DNA of 64,000 nucleotides, taken from assembly GCA_947846985.1 (NCBI GenBank), contig CANTUZ010000004.1, forward strand, positions 80,052,159 to 80,116,158. The letters run 5' to 3'. Every line of letters starts with the position of its first letter. Position 1 is the stretch's first letter. A model generated the notes under the pieces. That model ran no database searches, was not told the DNA's origin, and worked only from the letters and a program-made list of their open reading frames with translations. This DNA comes from Fratercula arctica. Its lineage: Eukaryota > Chordata > Aves > Charadriiformes > Alcidae. Made by a program: the position numbers and the translations under genes. Shown here piece after piece: positions 46,787 to 59,507 of this stretch.

Positions 46787-49438
46787 CAACTCACATTTGA
46801 GTGCATAATGTTGTAATTTTCTCTGGGTTCTGTGATTGTAGTTAGCACTGCAATCTCTGGTATGTTGTATTTCATTTTAGTCAGAAAAGTAATACAATTT
46901 TCACTAACTACTAGGAGTCTTGTTTAAGGTAGGTATACACAATAGCTCCTTTACACAAGGTGTATACCTAGCACAATACTAAGAACAATTCCTACTTCTA
47001 ATTTCTCTGTGACTTTCAGGTCACAAAATGTGAGTATTGTGATAAAATGCCATCCACGTCTCCATCACGCACAGTCTTATCTAGAGCATTAGTGATAGTT
47101 ACCAGCACCTTAGGGTTTTGCAAAATTGTTTCTTGCACTTTCTCAGTCACTGAAAGCTAAACTGAAGTTTATTCAGCTTGTTGTTTCTTTTCCTTACCAG
47201 AGCTCTATATTTCTCCCGTGTTCATGTTATTAAAGCAGGATACGTTTATCCCAACTATGAATAATATAATAAAACGAGTAGAAATTGAATTTTAAATTGG
47301 GTTTAAAATAGAGTTACATTTTCCATTGTATGTAGAATTGATGAGTACTTAGAATTTTGGTGACTTTCATTTCATTCCTATGATGTGACTGACCTCTGGT
47401 GGGAGTCAGCAAGTATTATTTAATTTTAATTTCTCACTAAGAATGTTTTATTTTTTTTCCCCACTAGTGATCCTAAAATAGCATTAGCCAGCTGCCTGGC
47501 AGGGATCCTATGCTTTTCTTCCTTGTGTTAACTATTGAATTACATCTAGTGAAGGATTTCATGTAGGACTCAGGCTAATGATTCTTTTCCTCCATTCTTG
47601 CTGAGAAATGCTTACTGAAAGGTGTCAAAAGAAGAAAATAATTGAAAGGTTTCATTCATTACGCTTAGTTCATGCAGTTATTTTATTAGATGCATGCAGC
47701 CTCTGCTGTGGCTAAAATCAATAGCTTTTAATAAGCTATTTTAAGTGGAGGAACCACCACCATGGCCATGCTGTTGATGTTGTCCGTTGGTAGTTACAGC
47801 ATTGGAATTGCTGAGAATTCATTTTGGGAAATGGAATATCTGTCACAGAGTCCAACATTTGCAAATGAGATTGGACCAAATCAGCAAGTGCCACTTGCCC
47901 TTAGTGACTTGCATGGGGCAGATTTTGCACACAGAGGTTCTGCGGGACCCGAGGGTGTGCAAGGTGACAGACTCTTCCCGGCTGGTGATTACCGGTAGTT
48001 TTCCAAAAGCGTTTTTTTCAGCAACACGGGATGCTCGCTATGAACTGGCTGTTAGCAGCTGTTCAAAAAATCCAGCACTGGGATAAGATTCACTTTGTGA
48101 CCAGGGCACTTACCTCGAGGTGCCAGACCAGTGGTATATAAACTGCCATTACCGCTAACCTCTCACAGGGGTCCCACAACATCTTTCAAAGTCTCTCACA
48201 GAGTAGCTCAGTCTGCTAGAGACCAGGTGTTTAGGGTAAAATGAATCGTTTGTTGGAATCTATTGACTGTATTGGTTAGATCATTATTGACTATAACAGG
48301 AATTTTAGACACCTAAATTTAAGCCATCTGAACCCCCCCCTCCAGATATTTACTGGCAACAGACTTTTAGCCTAGGTGATGCCACCCACCTGAGTGGCCT
48401 TGCCTTTGTCTAAAAGTGCAGCAGGAAGTTTTCCTGTGAATATCCTTCCTGTTTGACAGTAGAAATGATGAATAGAGTTTATTTTCTTGTAAGAAAATCC
48501 TATAGTATCTCCAATGACCAACATGGGTTAACTCTTTCCACAGGCAGGGTCTGCACAGTGTGCTGTATGCTAACCAGAGGCCCGTTCGATGCTGTATAAT
48601 TTAGGGCTCCCAGCATCTAAAGGGAGGTAAGATTTTCTGTACTATTCTCTCCTTCTCTTTAGCGTTAGCTCTAATAAATAGCATTTTAAATGGTTCTTTA
48701 CAGAGTCTGAGTGCAATCATAATGGACTAGCATCTTCTGGTGCAGAAGACCTCCTTTTCTGAGTTTTTTCTTTTTTCAGAGATACCTGTGGGAATTCTAG
48801 CCTTTAGCGACATATTGGTGCTAGTTAAAAGAAATAGTTTAGAATCAAAAAAGTGGTGGGGCAGATTTTTGTTCCCTTCTCCAGGTATTGTACAGCTCCA
48901 GCTGGCTTGGCAGAATTCCTTCATGGCAAATAAGAGCTGGCAAATGTAATTATGTGTTAGTCTTTTTATTACAGACCAGAATAGATAAATTTTATAGGCT
49001 GGGATAGGGGTTTGCTGAGAGCATTATGCTTTTGCAAATCTGTATAGGAACAACCTCTTACAAACAGTACGTACGAGTTCTTTTGGTAAAGGCAGCACAT
49101 ACTAATGGCATGATATGTGCTGAGGTGATATAGCAGAAATTCATATCAGTGTATGAGTCTCTACAACCAAGGCCTACGATTAAACTATTGAGATTCTGCT
49201 TGAAATCACTATCTCCTTGTTAAACTGTCTTCTGCAGTGGCCCACTGCAGCATCTTGCAAAATTAAATATCAAATGCAAAATAAATGAAAATCCTAAATG
49301 AAAAAAAATAATTATAAACCAGAGAACTAACATTTCTAATTTTCCTATTTCCTGTTTCTAACCTTGGATGTTACAAAGCATGTGCTCAATAGACCTATTG
49401 ATTTAAAAGCACATTGTATTCTCCCTCTTGCTTGCTTA
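46787..49438. other. Intergenic stretch without recognised gene
   Basis: Plus strand 47762-47998 is a 78-codon ORF with a good Kozak context (CCACCATGG), MAMLLMLSVGSYSIGIAENS at its start, but no recognised homology. Otherwise nothing was seen. Confidence 0.5.
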
Positions 49439-49875
49439 GAATCATAGAATCATAGAATGGTTTGGGTTGAAAGGGACCTTTAAAGCCCATTGAGTCCTAC
49501 CCCCTGCCCTGGGCAGGGACACCTCCCATCAGCCCAGGTTGCTCCAAGCCCCGTCCAACCTGACCTTGAACCCCTCCAGGGATGGGGCAGCCACAGCTTC
49601 TCTGGGCAACCTGGGCCAGGGGCTCACCCCCCTCACAGCCAAGAATTTCTTCCTCAGATCTCATCCAAATCTCCCCTCTTTCAATGTAAAACCCTTCCCC
49701 CTCGTCCCATGGCTCCCCTCCCTGATCCAGAGTCCCTCCCCAGCTTTCCTGGAGCCCCTTTAGGGACTGGCAGGGGCTGGAAGGTCTCCCTGGAGCCTTC
49801 TCTTCTCCAGGCTGAACCCCCCCAGCTCCCTCAGCCTGTCCTCACAGCAGAGGGGCTCCAGCCCTCCCAGCATCA
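49439..49875 (-). mobile_element. CR1 LINE, 5'-truncated
   Basis: Plus strand starts GAATCATAGAATCATAGAAT. On the minus strand it covers reverse-transcriptase C-terminal codons from the [16 protein letters not shown] block to the 3' tail, with frame breaks. Confidence 0.92.
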
Positions 49876-50426
49876 CTGTTGATACCTGAGATTGTAGAAC
49901 TACAGTCTTATATCTTCCCTTGTGGATCTGTGAGATCATCTCTTTACTGTTCTTAACGTGTCCTCCATGAACTTCTGTCCTCCCCTCCTGCCTGCTTCTT
50001 TCAGTCCCCTATCTGCATCTTTTATCCTTGCGTAGCCTTTCAGGGACCAGTTGAATAGCTAATTATTTGCTTCTAGCCCTCTTCCTTTACTGCGCTTTTC
50101 CCAGTGTTTGAATCTACCTTGTAGCCTCTAACCTCGGCAGGAGTTCTCTTACTTGTTTTTCTTTGACCTTTCTTCTATCATTATCTCTTGATTGCAAGTT
50201 AAAAGCTGACAGCTTTTAAGTAAACGATGGTAACTTAGTAAATACTTAGTAACATGATGTCAGGCTGTGACAGTTCTGTTGAAGAATTAAAAAAAGTTGG
50301 AGTTCACACGCTCTTCTTGTCTATAGTAAGATGTTATGAGTATTAATCCTTCATATGCAGAGAACGGAAGATTAAAGAACAATTCCACTTAATTCACATT
50401 TCTTACCATCTTCTTCCCTGCCCCTG

Positions 50427-50446
50427 CCCCCCCCCCCCCCCCCCCC
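50427..50446. repeat. Poly-C run of 20
   Basis: Uninterrupted C20 (G20 on the minus strand) in intergenic DNA. Confidence 0.9.
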
Positions 50447-53400
50447 TTGGTGCCACTCAAACCTTTCAGTTTTCATTGAATAAAACAGGATATCATATTT
50501 CTTGTCAGGTGCTTTCATGCAGGTATAATTTCTTCATGCTTGCTTACTCATCACCGGAGGCTAAATCAGTGATTTTCAGGAGAGCAACATAGAGGATGTA
50601 ACTGGAATGGGACCAAGTTCCAGGGCTGAGATCTTGTTGTTTTCAAATTTGGAAAACTATGGCATAAAATAAAAAAGTATTGTATTTTTTATAGAAGCAA
50701 TGCATTTAAAAAACCTGCCTTTTAGAGAACTTTCTAATAGCAAGATCCAGAGGTAATGAATCCTGCCTTTCATTATATGAAGCAAAAGTCTTGTCATTGA
50801 TTTCAAGGGGGGCAAGATTTTGCTTGGACATACTTGAAACAGAGAGATAATGTCAGTGTTGAAGGCACTGTCACTAGTCAGAATTTACTGAAACATCAAA
50901 CATACTGTTAGTAAAGTACAGCAGAACTACTGTGGTAGACAGATGATGCATCGTACCATTTCAACTTACAATATGTTGTAAATAACTGTCCATTTTTGAA
51001 CTATAATTAATAAACTCTACTTGTGACAACTGCTGCAGTGGCTCAGATTTATAATAATCCAGAAAAACATGTCTGGTGGTATCACTGTTTTGATCTGTCA
51101 TGTAATTATTTAGATCTTAACCAAAATGGAAGAAGGAAAAGGCAAAATTTGTTCAGAACTTGTTTGACACAAGCGAGTTACTGTATATGTGTGTTTAATT
51201 TCTTATTTTTTGATTGGTTTCAGTTGTGTATATCCTAGGTTGGTGTATGGACAACATGGAGGAATTGCTTATAGGTTGATTTTGAGCATTATATAGCTAT
51301 ATTAATTTCCTTTCTAGAGTCATCATAAGTTCTTGGTTTCTCAGGTGTAATGCTAAACTACTGAAGAGCGTGATTCTAAATTACTTAAGTAAAAAGCAAG
51401 AGAGAAATACATGATGACAGTTCAGACTGACACATTAATCATCAACATTAAAGATCATCTTTTAACTTCCCTCTAGCTCTCATAAAAAATCTGAAACCTT
51501 CAAAGGCATAGGAAGCCTAGTTTCCTTCTTTTATGTACAACTTTTGCAAGAGAAGAAAGAACATGTCTGCTTCTAGACTTCTGTGGTTTTGCAGTGAAAT
51601 GTTGCTTTCATGTGAAATATTTTATTTAAATGTGGAGACAAAAATCAGTTGATCATAGAACTTATGTATCTTGTCTCTCCCTAGTCATGTCTACAACCTG
51701 TCTTACTCAGTCATTGGTATAAGTGTAAATGACACTTCATGTATTACTGGGGAGAGACTGGGAGTTTTGAAAATATTTAAAAAATGAAAGTTAGTTGGCA
51801 TTAGATCTTAATTAGTTCATGGATTTACTATTATGCCAAGAATGTGAATTTCTTTCAGTCTGCACATGATTCTTCATTCATGAAGCACGAGTTTTCATTT
51901 TACTCCTTTGGAGCTGCGTATTTCTATGGCACTTTGTAACTTCAGCAGCTATATGTATTTCAGTTTTGAATAATCATTTCTAAAACTTTTAACTTCAAGT
52001 AAAATTACTTTGCCAGGAAGAATGGCCAACTTAGAAAATAAAACATAAACTGAATTTATCTTCATGACTTGGAAAACCAAACCTCAAACTGATGTGAATG
52101 TTTCAAAATGTGCAGCCAGATTCAACACAAAATAGGAGGGTGGGAGGGAAAGAATTCCAGAGGTTTCCTGTTAACTTACTCTCTTAATTGGAACAGGGAG
52201 AAATAATCTTTGTCCCTTTTGCCCCTGGGAAAGCTGCAGGTGTGATTGTCCTCACTGTGGACCTGTGGATATTTGTCCTGGTCTAACCCCTTTGGGAAAT
52301 TAATGGAAGCATAACAGCTGAATACTTAGAGAACATGTGCACAATTATGAAATATCACTTAGTCATTTAACAGTGAGTTTTAGAGTCAATACAAAGTTAT
52401 TATCTTCAAAAAGTATGTACTTTCATGATTTATTAAAATTATCAATATCCTAATTTACAGTAATAACTACACTAGAAATTCTACTAGCACCAGATGCTGC
52501 TGCATATCAATGTTTCAGAGCCAGCAGTTGATAATGTGTAACTATGGCAGGTGAAAACTCTGGTAGCATTAAGAATTTGACCAGAAAGCTGTTCAGTTTG
52601 GTTTGTTCTTGGGCTTTAGTGTTGTCTTCTGTCAACGGGGTTAATGGAAAATGGATCTTTGGGCATTGTGAATTCTCATCAGATGCCTTCCAACTAGATG
52701 CTCCGTTGTAGAAAATATAAGTTTTTAGTCATCTTCTGCACTGGCAAAAGCAAGCACCCATTTTTGCTGAAATGCGTGAAATTAAACATCTCTGACAGGA
52801 AAATAGCCCCTTAAAATAAAGCAGTTTCCTATGGAAACACTCTCTTGTTTTTCCACTAGTGGTATTTGTATTGTAAAATCTTGATAGCTTACTTGGAATG
52901 TTTAAAGAATAACACCTACATATTGCTGCCTTTTAGTAAAAAAAAAAAAAAAAAATTAAAAATATTAATTTTGTGCTGGCTAGTGTCATACATTGTGGGG
53001 GAAGCTGACCAGTTTTTGGACTAGTGATTCTAGTTAATAATTTAATCTCTTGGTGAATGCTAATTCTTCATATTTTTTACCATCTTAAATATGTTAGTGC
53101 AACAATGGAAATTTGCTTCTATGAGCAATTAGAAAACTTATGTGTTTCAGATGAAGGATGATGGTAGTTTTCTGTAGGCAACGGCAGATAAATTTGAATT
53201 TGCTTGGTATGCTGTAAATAGATTGCTAATCCTTGCAGTTGGCAGTCTAATGGCTCTGAAAAAGTGTTTTATATTCTGTGGCTGTGTCCTGCTCAGACTA
53301 CTGAAGTGTTTAAAAAGCCATGGTGATCTGCCTGCATTCTGGAACTTCTAAGCAAGAAAATGTTTTTGTGTAAATACAAGAAAAGAGTCTGAAAGGCAAC

Positions 53401-54221
53401 AATAGGGTTTCTTTTTTAATTAGTTGCTGATGTTTCATAAAATATAATGCAACACTGAAAAAGGGACAAAACCATTTTTTGGGTCTGCTACACTTGTTAA
53501 ATAACAATGAATATGTGCTTGACTTGCCTAAATGAGTGATGTACTCTTCAACAAAATATCTAAATTTACCCTTCATGATGTTGAACATTTCATAATCCAT
53601 GTCAGAGGATACTCCATTACTTTCAAAGGAAGCCAAATGTAGTACTTATTCTGTACCAGAAGATTTATCAACTCTGAGATCATTATAATGTCCCCTTTGC
53701 CACATAACTGAAACTTAAGAGGCAAATTTGGGCAACATTATAATTTTCCTATTAGTCTTGAAGTAGTTAAGGATATTTTTCAATTCATTGTTCTTTTTTT
53801 TTTTATTTTATGTCTTTCTCTCTTTTATCCTTTTCCCCCCTTTTTCTTTCTTTTCTTATTCTGTGCTATTTTTACCTGTAGCTCTGGAAAAAGATAAGCC
53901 AAGTGAGTTTTCCTCTCCAACTGCAAACCTCGCAGCTTTCGGAACGCTCATCTCCACTAAGAGACTCAAAGCTTTCGCCTTGTTGCTGAGAGACCCCATT
54001 CTCCTGACCTTACAGGCTCTGCTTCTTGAGGCTGGTGGTTTCATTGAACACTATTGAGAAATGGCACAAATAGCAGGGTCGGCTTTGTGGATGGAGATGT
54101 GCTTTTTCAGGAGTATTAGACTGGGGAATCTTGAAGATTGGCATAAAAGATACTGACTTTGACTTGCTGTTGGAGAGGAATCAGCACACCAATGAGAATT
54201 GTGGGCTGGTTTTGGAATTTT

Positions 54222-54370
54222 TGTTTGTTTGTTTGTTTGTTTCTGTTTTTTTGTTTTGTTTTGTTTTGTTTTTTGTTGTTGTTTTTTTTGGTTGGTTGGT
54301 TGGGTTTTTTGGGGTTTTGTTTTATTTTGTTTTGGTTTATTTTTAATTTATTTTTTATTTTTTTATAAGC
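54222..54370. repeat. T/G-rich low-complexity tract
   Basis: TTTG, TTTTG and TTGG units with long T runs. It produces spurious hydrophobic ORFs in all plus frames and a Lys/Asn-rich one on the minus strand. Confidence 0.9.
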
Positions 54371-56413
54371 CACTCCTGTTACCTTTGTGCAGGATGCTGC
54401 GGTTTTCTGACCCATGGTACTTGGTCCGGTAAAACACGGGAGAGTGATAGTATTGCTGACTGCACGCTCAACTCCGTACCTCCTCCAGGCTTGTTTATTT
54501 ATTTATTGCACAGCCTAGAGGTAATTTACATTTGGATTGCAGTGTATGCTAGTGCCGTCTCCCATTTGGCACTGCTGAGTTAGGTGAATTGATGGTTGTC
54601 CAATGGGGAGTGTGTCTTTAAGGTTTTCTTCACAATCTTTTAATGTTCTGTAGCATAAAAATGAATAATATGAAAATTTATCAGAGGAGCTATTTCAAAG
54701 CCATACAGAAAAAGTGCAGGGTGAAAACCTGTTGAAATATTTGTTCTTTACGAAAGTTAGTAGATAAGAGCTGCTTCTACACCGTGACTGCTGTGCAAAA
54801 CTGGGGCCAAAGATGGGAATGTGGGAAATTCTGTTCCCTGCTGTCTGTCCCACTGAGGTGCTGAGATCTCACTGTGTATGAAGTGAACTCCAAGAGCTGC
54901 CCAGGGAGCCCAGCTCTGGGGCACTGCAGCAAGGAAGCATGGATAAAAGGTTTGTGGCAAGCTCCCCTTTTACAACATGACCTGGCCAAAAATGAACGGC
55001 TCTCCAGAGCCACTTATTACTTACATAAAACCCCTATATTTGCTCTGCAGCAGCTGACTTCATATTTGAAGTGCTCATAAATAAAGACCCACGTCCTACT
55101 GGTCCCAGTGTTCAGACCACCCGTTTCCCCCAGAGGTGTCCTGGCTCCCCAGTGCCGGAGCGGTGTGCTTCCGCAGGCAGCGGCTGAAAGGATGCTCTTG
55201 GTTTAGGCTTCTAAATGTTTGTGTAAATTGTATCCCATCACTTTCTATCTCCTTTCAGTTATAACTTTGCTGAGAATTCATGAAGAGCAGAGCACAATTT
55301 TTAACAAGAGAGCATTTAAAAACAGTGGAACAGAATGAAAATGAGAATATGATCTGGAATAATTTTGTCTCTTAACATCCTGCTTTTTCTTCACTATGTT
55401 TAATTCTGTCTTTCCCTTTCCAGTAGCCTGTGTAGTTACCTCTGTTTTATAAAAAACCAGCAATGACCACATCATCTGTTTTGAAAGGGAGTGTAAATCC
55501 CTTTATTTGAGGGGGGGAGTGAAGCCAGGTTGATCACACTTTTCTCCCAGCAGGATGTGCTGGATGTGAGTGCATCTGCCTGCCTGCAGATGGAGAGCTG
55601 GAGGGTAAGATGAGGTCTGATAGAGAGCATGGCACAGACTCAGAGAATTGTAGAATCATTTTGGTCATGGGGGAGGACACAGAAGACAACACAGTTCCTA
55701 ATCTTAGACAGGAATTTCTTGAAGTCAAAATTGTCGATCTTGATTCAAGTCATTGTCCCATCATAAAACGTGCCACTTTTTCTGCTGATTTGGTTCAGAG
55801 GAGCACATTGTGTGTAGAAGCCAACACGTACCAGGCCAGTGCTAGGTAAGTAAGGGCAATGTACAGAGAGGACCAGGAAGACATGTGAGAGGTAGGAGCA
55901 CTGTGTTGGCTGACCTTGTTTTATGGAATTGTGCCCTGGAAAAAAAAAATGTCTCTCTCAGCATCTCTGAAAAGAAATTATGCCCAAGCCTTTTTAAACA
56001 GCCTTTCTGACAGGTCTGAATTAATTGAAACAGGCTGAGTTAAAATTCAAGGGTCTTTTATTAAAATACTAACAGAATTGGCTCCCAACCTTTCTTTAGG
56101 GGAAACTAAATCCAATCATCTGGGCACTGTACACATAATCTATCTCTGCTTAGCTGTAGAGAACCAAATAATACTTCTCAGGGGTGCAGAGAGGGAGGAG
56201 AAGGGGGGAGGTTGGGGAGAGGAGAGGAAAAAGAGCATATCACATCACTTTCACTGCTTATCACTTTCACCCTTCTTCCAGTTTGGCTCCAACACAAGTT
56301 TCTAAGGCTCTACCACTCAACACGGTTTAGGCTTAATGGTAGAGATCTTCAACAGATTTCTGAATGGTCCTGAAGGATGTGTTCTACACATTGCTTTTTT
56401 TTTAGAAGTTGTT

Positions 56414-56629
56414 CTATGTTAACTTCTGCGTTTCAAGATGGAAAAAAGGTCTGGAGGGACTGATGTAGAATCTGTGCCATGGGAGACTCCCCATAGTGTT
56501 TTCTGCCCTCTTCAAAAGCTCCTCCTGGTCTTTATCCAGAACTTGTTTTACCAGGTCTGCAACCTGAAGCATTGTGCTTAGGTGTCTGCTGACCTTCAGT
56601 ACAGCTTGGTTATCCAAATCCTCCAGATA
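56414..56629 (-). other. Candidate terminal coding exon, minus strand
   Basis: Acceptor CCCATTTCACAG|TATC, then 71 open codons and TAG at 56416-56414. The translation is strongly protein-like and helical: YLEDLDNQAVLKVSRHLSTM, LQVADLVKQVLDKDQEELLK, then PWHRFYISPSRPFFHLE near the end. A short A run follows the stop, but no AATAAA was seen. The unspliced frame extends only four codons further right before a TAA. Not recognised; it may be a real last exon, or a pseudogene piece. Confidence 0.25.
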
Positions 56630-56672
56630 CTGTGAAATGGGATATTATATCTCAGTAGACCGTATCAAGGTC

Positions 56673-57331
56673 ATTCATAGAATGTCTTTCATAGAATTGT
56701 TTAGGTTGGAGAAGACCTTTAAGATGAAGTCCAACTGTTAACCTAACGGTGCCAAATTACCACTAAACTATGTTGCTAAGTGCTAAGTCTACCCGTCCTT
56801 TAAATACCTTCAGGGATGGCGACTCCACCACTGCCCTGGGCAGCCTCTTCCAATGATTGACAACCCTTTCCGTGGAAGAAATTGTTCCTAATATCCATCC
56901 TAAACCTCCCCTGGTGCAACCTGAGGCTGTTTCCTCTTGTCCCATCACCTGTTCCTTGGGAGAAGAGCCCGACCCCCCCCTGGCTGCCCCCTCCTTTCAG
57001 GGAGCTGTAGAGAGCGAGAAGGTCTCCCCTCAGCCTCCTTCTCTCCAGGCTGAACACCCCCAGCTCCCTCAGCCGCTCCTCACCAGACTTGTGCTCCAGA
57101 CCCCTCACCAGCTCCGTTGCCCTTCTCTGGACACGCTTCAGCACCTCAACGTCTTTTTTGTGGTGAGGGGCCCAAAACTGGACACAGCCCTCGAGGTGGG
57201 GCCTCACCAGCGCCCAGTACAGGGGGAGACGATCACTGCCCTAGTCCTTCTGGCCACACTGTTCTTGACACAGGCCAGGATGCTGTTGGCCTTCTTGGCC
57301 ACCTGGGCACACTGCTGGCTCATAGTCAGAC
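56673..57331 (-). mobile_element. CR1 LINE, 5'-truncated
   Basis: Minus-strand reading gives [60 protein letters not shown], then a diverged 3' UTR. The tail carries two separated CATAGAAT units. Inverted relative to its relative at 45684-46246. Confidence 0.92.
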
Positions 57332-57680
57332 TTATTATGTCCTTCTGTTCAGCTTCCCTTATTTCCCAGCAAGGCTTTTGAAGCACCTCAGGTTCTCAGT
57401 CTCAGCCCCTCTGAAAACCTCACGGAGGGACTGCTTTCTTCCCTTGGGCTTCATGCCAGCACACTCAGACACAGACACAGGCTTAGGAAGCCTTTACGGT
57501 ATCATGCTTGGCATAAAAAAAAAAGGTAGGGAAATGTATGAGGGAAATGTAGGGATTTTTTATTCTAGGGACTTTACCTGTGGTACAGCATGAGGTTGTG
57601 ATGCAGATTCTGATCTCGTAATCAACGTGGATAAAAATACAAGGATTTGGTAAATGAGTAAGGATTGCTTATAATGTTAC

Positions 57681-57795
57681 AACCTCCTTTTCCAATCAAG
57701 GTATTGCTGATTTCAGTTTGTTTTGGGAATGCCGTGTTGTAAGCTGGAGCTTGTAAACTGTAGTCTGCGATCTTATTGAGGAATAGCTCATATAC
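57681..57795 (-). other. Candidate internal exon, minus strand
   Basis: A strong acceptor, CTGTTTCCTTGTGCAG|GTAT, then an open frame VYELFLNKIADYSLQAPAYN then TAFPKQTEISNTLIGKG. Possible donors are GGTT|GTAACA at 57681 and GGAG|GTTGTA at 57684. Both leave phase 1, which does not fit the phase-0 candidate at 56629. A faint resemblance to the region after the CH domain in SPATA4-type proteins was noted but is too weak to name it. Confidence 0.2.
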
Positions 57796-58317
57796 CTGCA
57801 CAAGGAAACAGAGTGAAAAATTTCTATCTGTCACTCTGAGCCCTCAAATGTCACTCTTGTAAAGAAAATAATGTATAGTTGTACATAGTGTAATGGTTCT
57901 TCCTGTTCTGAAATCCTTTCCTCGTAATGAAGGAAAAGTGAATGTTATTGATGCCATATCTGGGCTTTTTCCAGTTTCAAGTGTGATCTCCTTGCGTTGT
58001 AGTCTCTCCTTCTCAAAAAATCTTATGAACTGACTTCAGCCATGTAGATCTGTTTGTGCCACTGCCAGCTGGCATGCACCGAAAGCTGCAAAATACCGGT
58101 ATGTACTCTGTATTTATTTCATAGAAACAAGCCTGAAAATGTAAAAGTGATTTCTGCCGTGCTTTTAACTTGAACATAGTTCTGCTAATTTGTGCGTGTT
58201 TCTGTTATCAATCATCATGTCTGCTTATAGGATGATAATCCTGTGTGGGAGCACTGCTTTTTAAATTGCCACCTATATAATATTACTTTTCCTTTATTTA
58301 GTAATTTGTTTGCTCAG

Positions 58318-58407
58318 AGAGGTGATCTTAGTAAAAGCAGAGCCATGGTAAGGGTGATGCAAGTCTTACTGGTGATACTGGCTATTGTGGCCCAGGATCG
58401 GCTCCAG
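58318..58407 (+). other. Candidate 5' coding exon with signal-peptide-like start
   Basis: Acceptor TTTGCTCAG|AGAG at the left, then GAGCCATGG (strong Kozak context, ATG at 58345), then MVRVMQVLLVILAIVAQDRL and Q, then donor CTCCAG|GTAAGA in phase 0. The reading is a short basic start followed by about 11 hydrophobic residues, as in a signal peptide. An alternative donor overlaps the ATG itself (CCATG|GTAAGG), which would make the exon noncoding. I do not recognise the protein. It could be the start of an unknown secreted-protein gene, a lncRNA exon, or chance. Confidence 0.25.
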
Positions 58408-59507
58408 GTAAGAAGTAATGACTAACATCACACTAACCCACCTGGATTATTGCCAAAAGGAAGATTTATTTAGTCCTGGTAAATGATTTTTTATGTCTTT
58501 CTAAGCACATGAAGCAGTCCAGCAGTTGCTTCAGATGTTGAGATGGGTTGGCAGTGGCTCAACAAAGTTGCGGTAATCCATTTTCTGTTAAAGCAAATAA
58601 AATATACTGGAGTAGCGAGTGGGAGGGAGCGTGTTGGGGAAGGCAGGTTCCAAAATGTTGCTTGTGAAATAGGCAACATTTTGGTGATCTTTGGGACGTG
58701 AAATGCTCTTGAGCGTGCCAAAAACCTCCTTTTTGTGATATCTTCTTGAGTAATTTTGATTTTTGGTGAGAATCCAGCTGCTAATAGTGAAACTGGTCAA
58801 GGTGTTGTCAGATATGCTTTCATACTGTATGAGAAAGGTAGTGCATTCATTGAAGTTATTAGCACGGGGAAAGAGAGGAGGACCTTGGAAAGAGATGGGG
58901 AAAGAGGGTGAGAGAAAAAGGGCATAAATGAATGAAGGGACTGATACTGGTGTAGGAAAAAATAGTGAATATTTTGCTATTGACTTGGGTGTTTAGGACT
59001 TCACACTTTTACTAACAGAACAGGTAAAATTTCACAGGTATTGTAGCTAGGCATGGTATTTCTTTATCCTAGATACTAAGACATTTTACAAGAGCTTTTT
59101 TTTTTTTTTTTTTTCCCTTTTCTCCTCAAAATCATTTAAATTCATTGGCAACATCCCTGTACTCTGAGAGGTAAAATTTTTCAACTGATTTCTAAAACTA
59201 TAATCATTCCAATAGCATAGTAAAGATACTAATTGGAGATTTTTCCTCATCTTTCAGTGTGAAAGTTGTACAGGTTGTGAAAAACAGACATGGCTAAGCA
59301 GCATGTTTTTTATGGATATAGACTTTTACATTCTCTTCTCTTTCAGTTGTAAAAATACAGTTGCAAAACCAAAAGCAAAGCCAGTTTTTTTTGTTTGTAA
59401 CCTTTTTTATTTTTCCCCCAAAGTTGGGAAGAAATGATTACCTACCTCTACTGATGAAGGTGTGACTTCAAATGCAGAAAAAGATATTGAATGTGGTCAC
59501 TGTGCAG

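Larger units (their letters stand above)
49876..56413. other. Intergenic stretch without recognised gene
   Basis: Mostly AT-rich unique DNA with a poly-C run, a poly-A run (52940-52956) and the T/G-rich tract. At 53882-54057 a long pyrimidine tract and CTGTAG acceptor precede 58 open codons; it is exon-like but unidentified. Confidence 0.5.

Noticed and set aside
54131..54432. Hydrophobic ORFs of 69-77 codons resembling membrane proteins
   Set aside because: They come from the T/G-rich low-complexity tract; Phe, Val, Leu and Cys runs result from TTT/GTT/TGT repeats.
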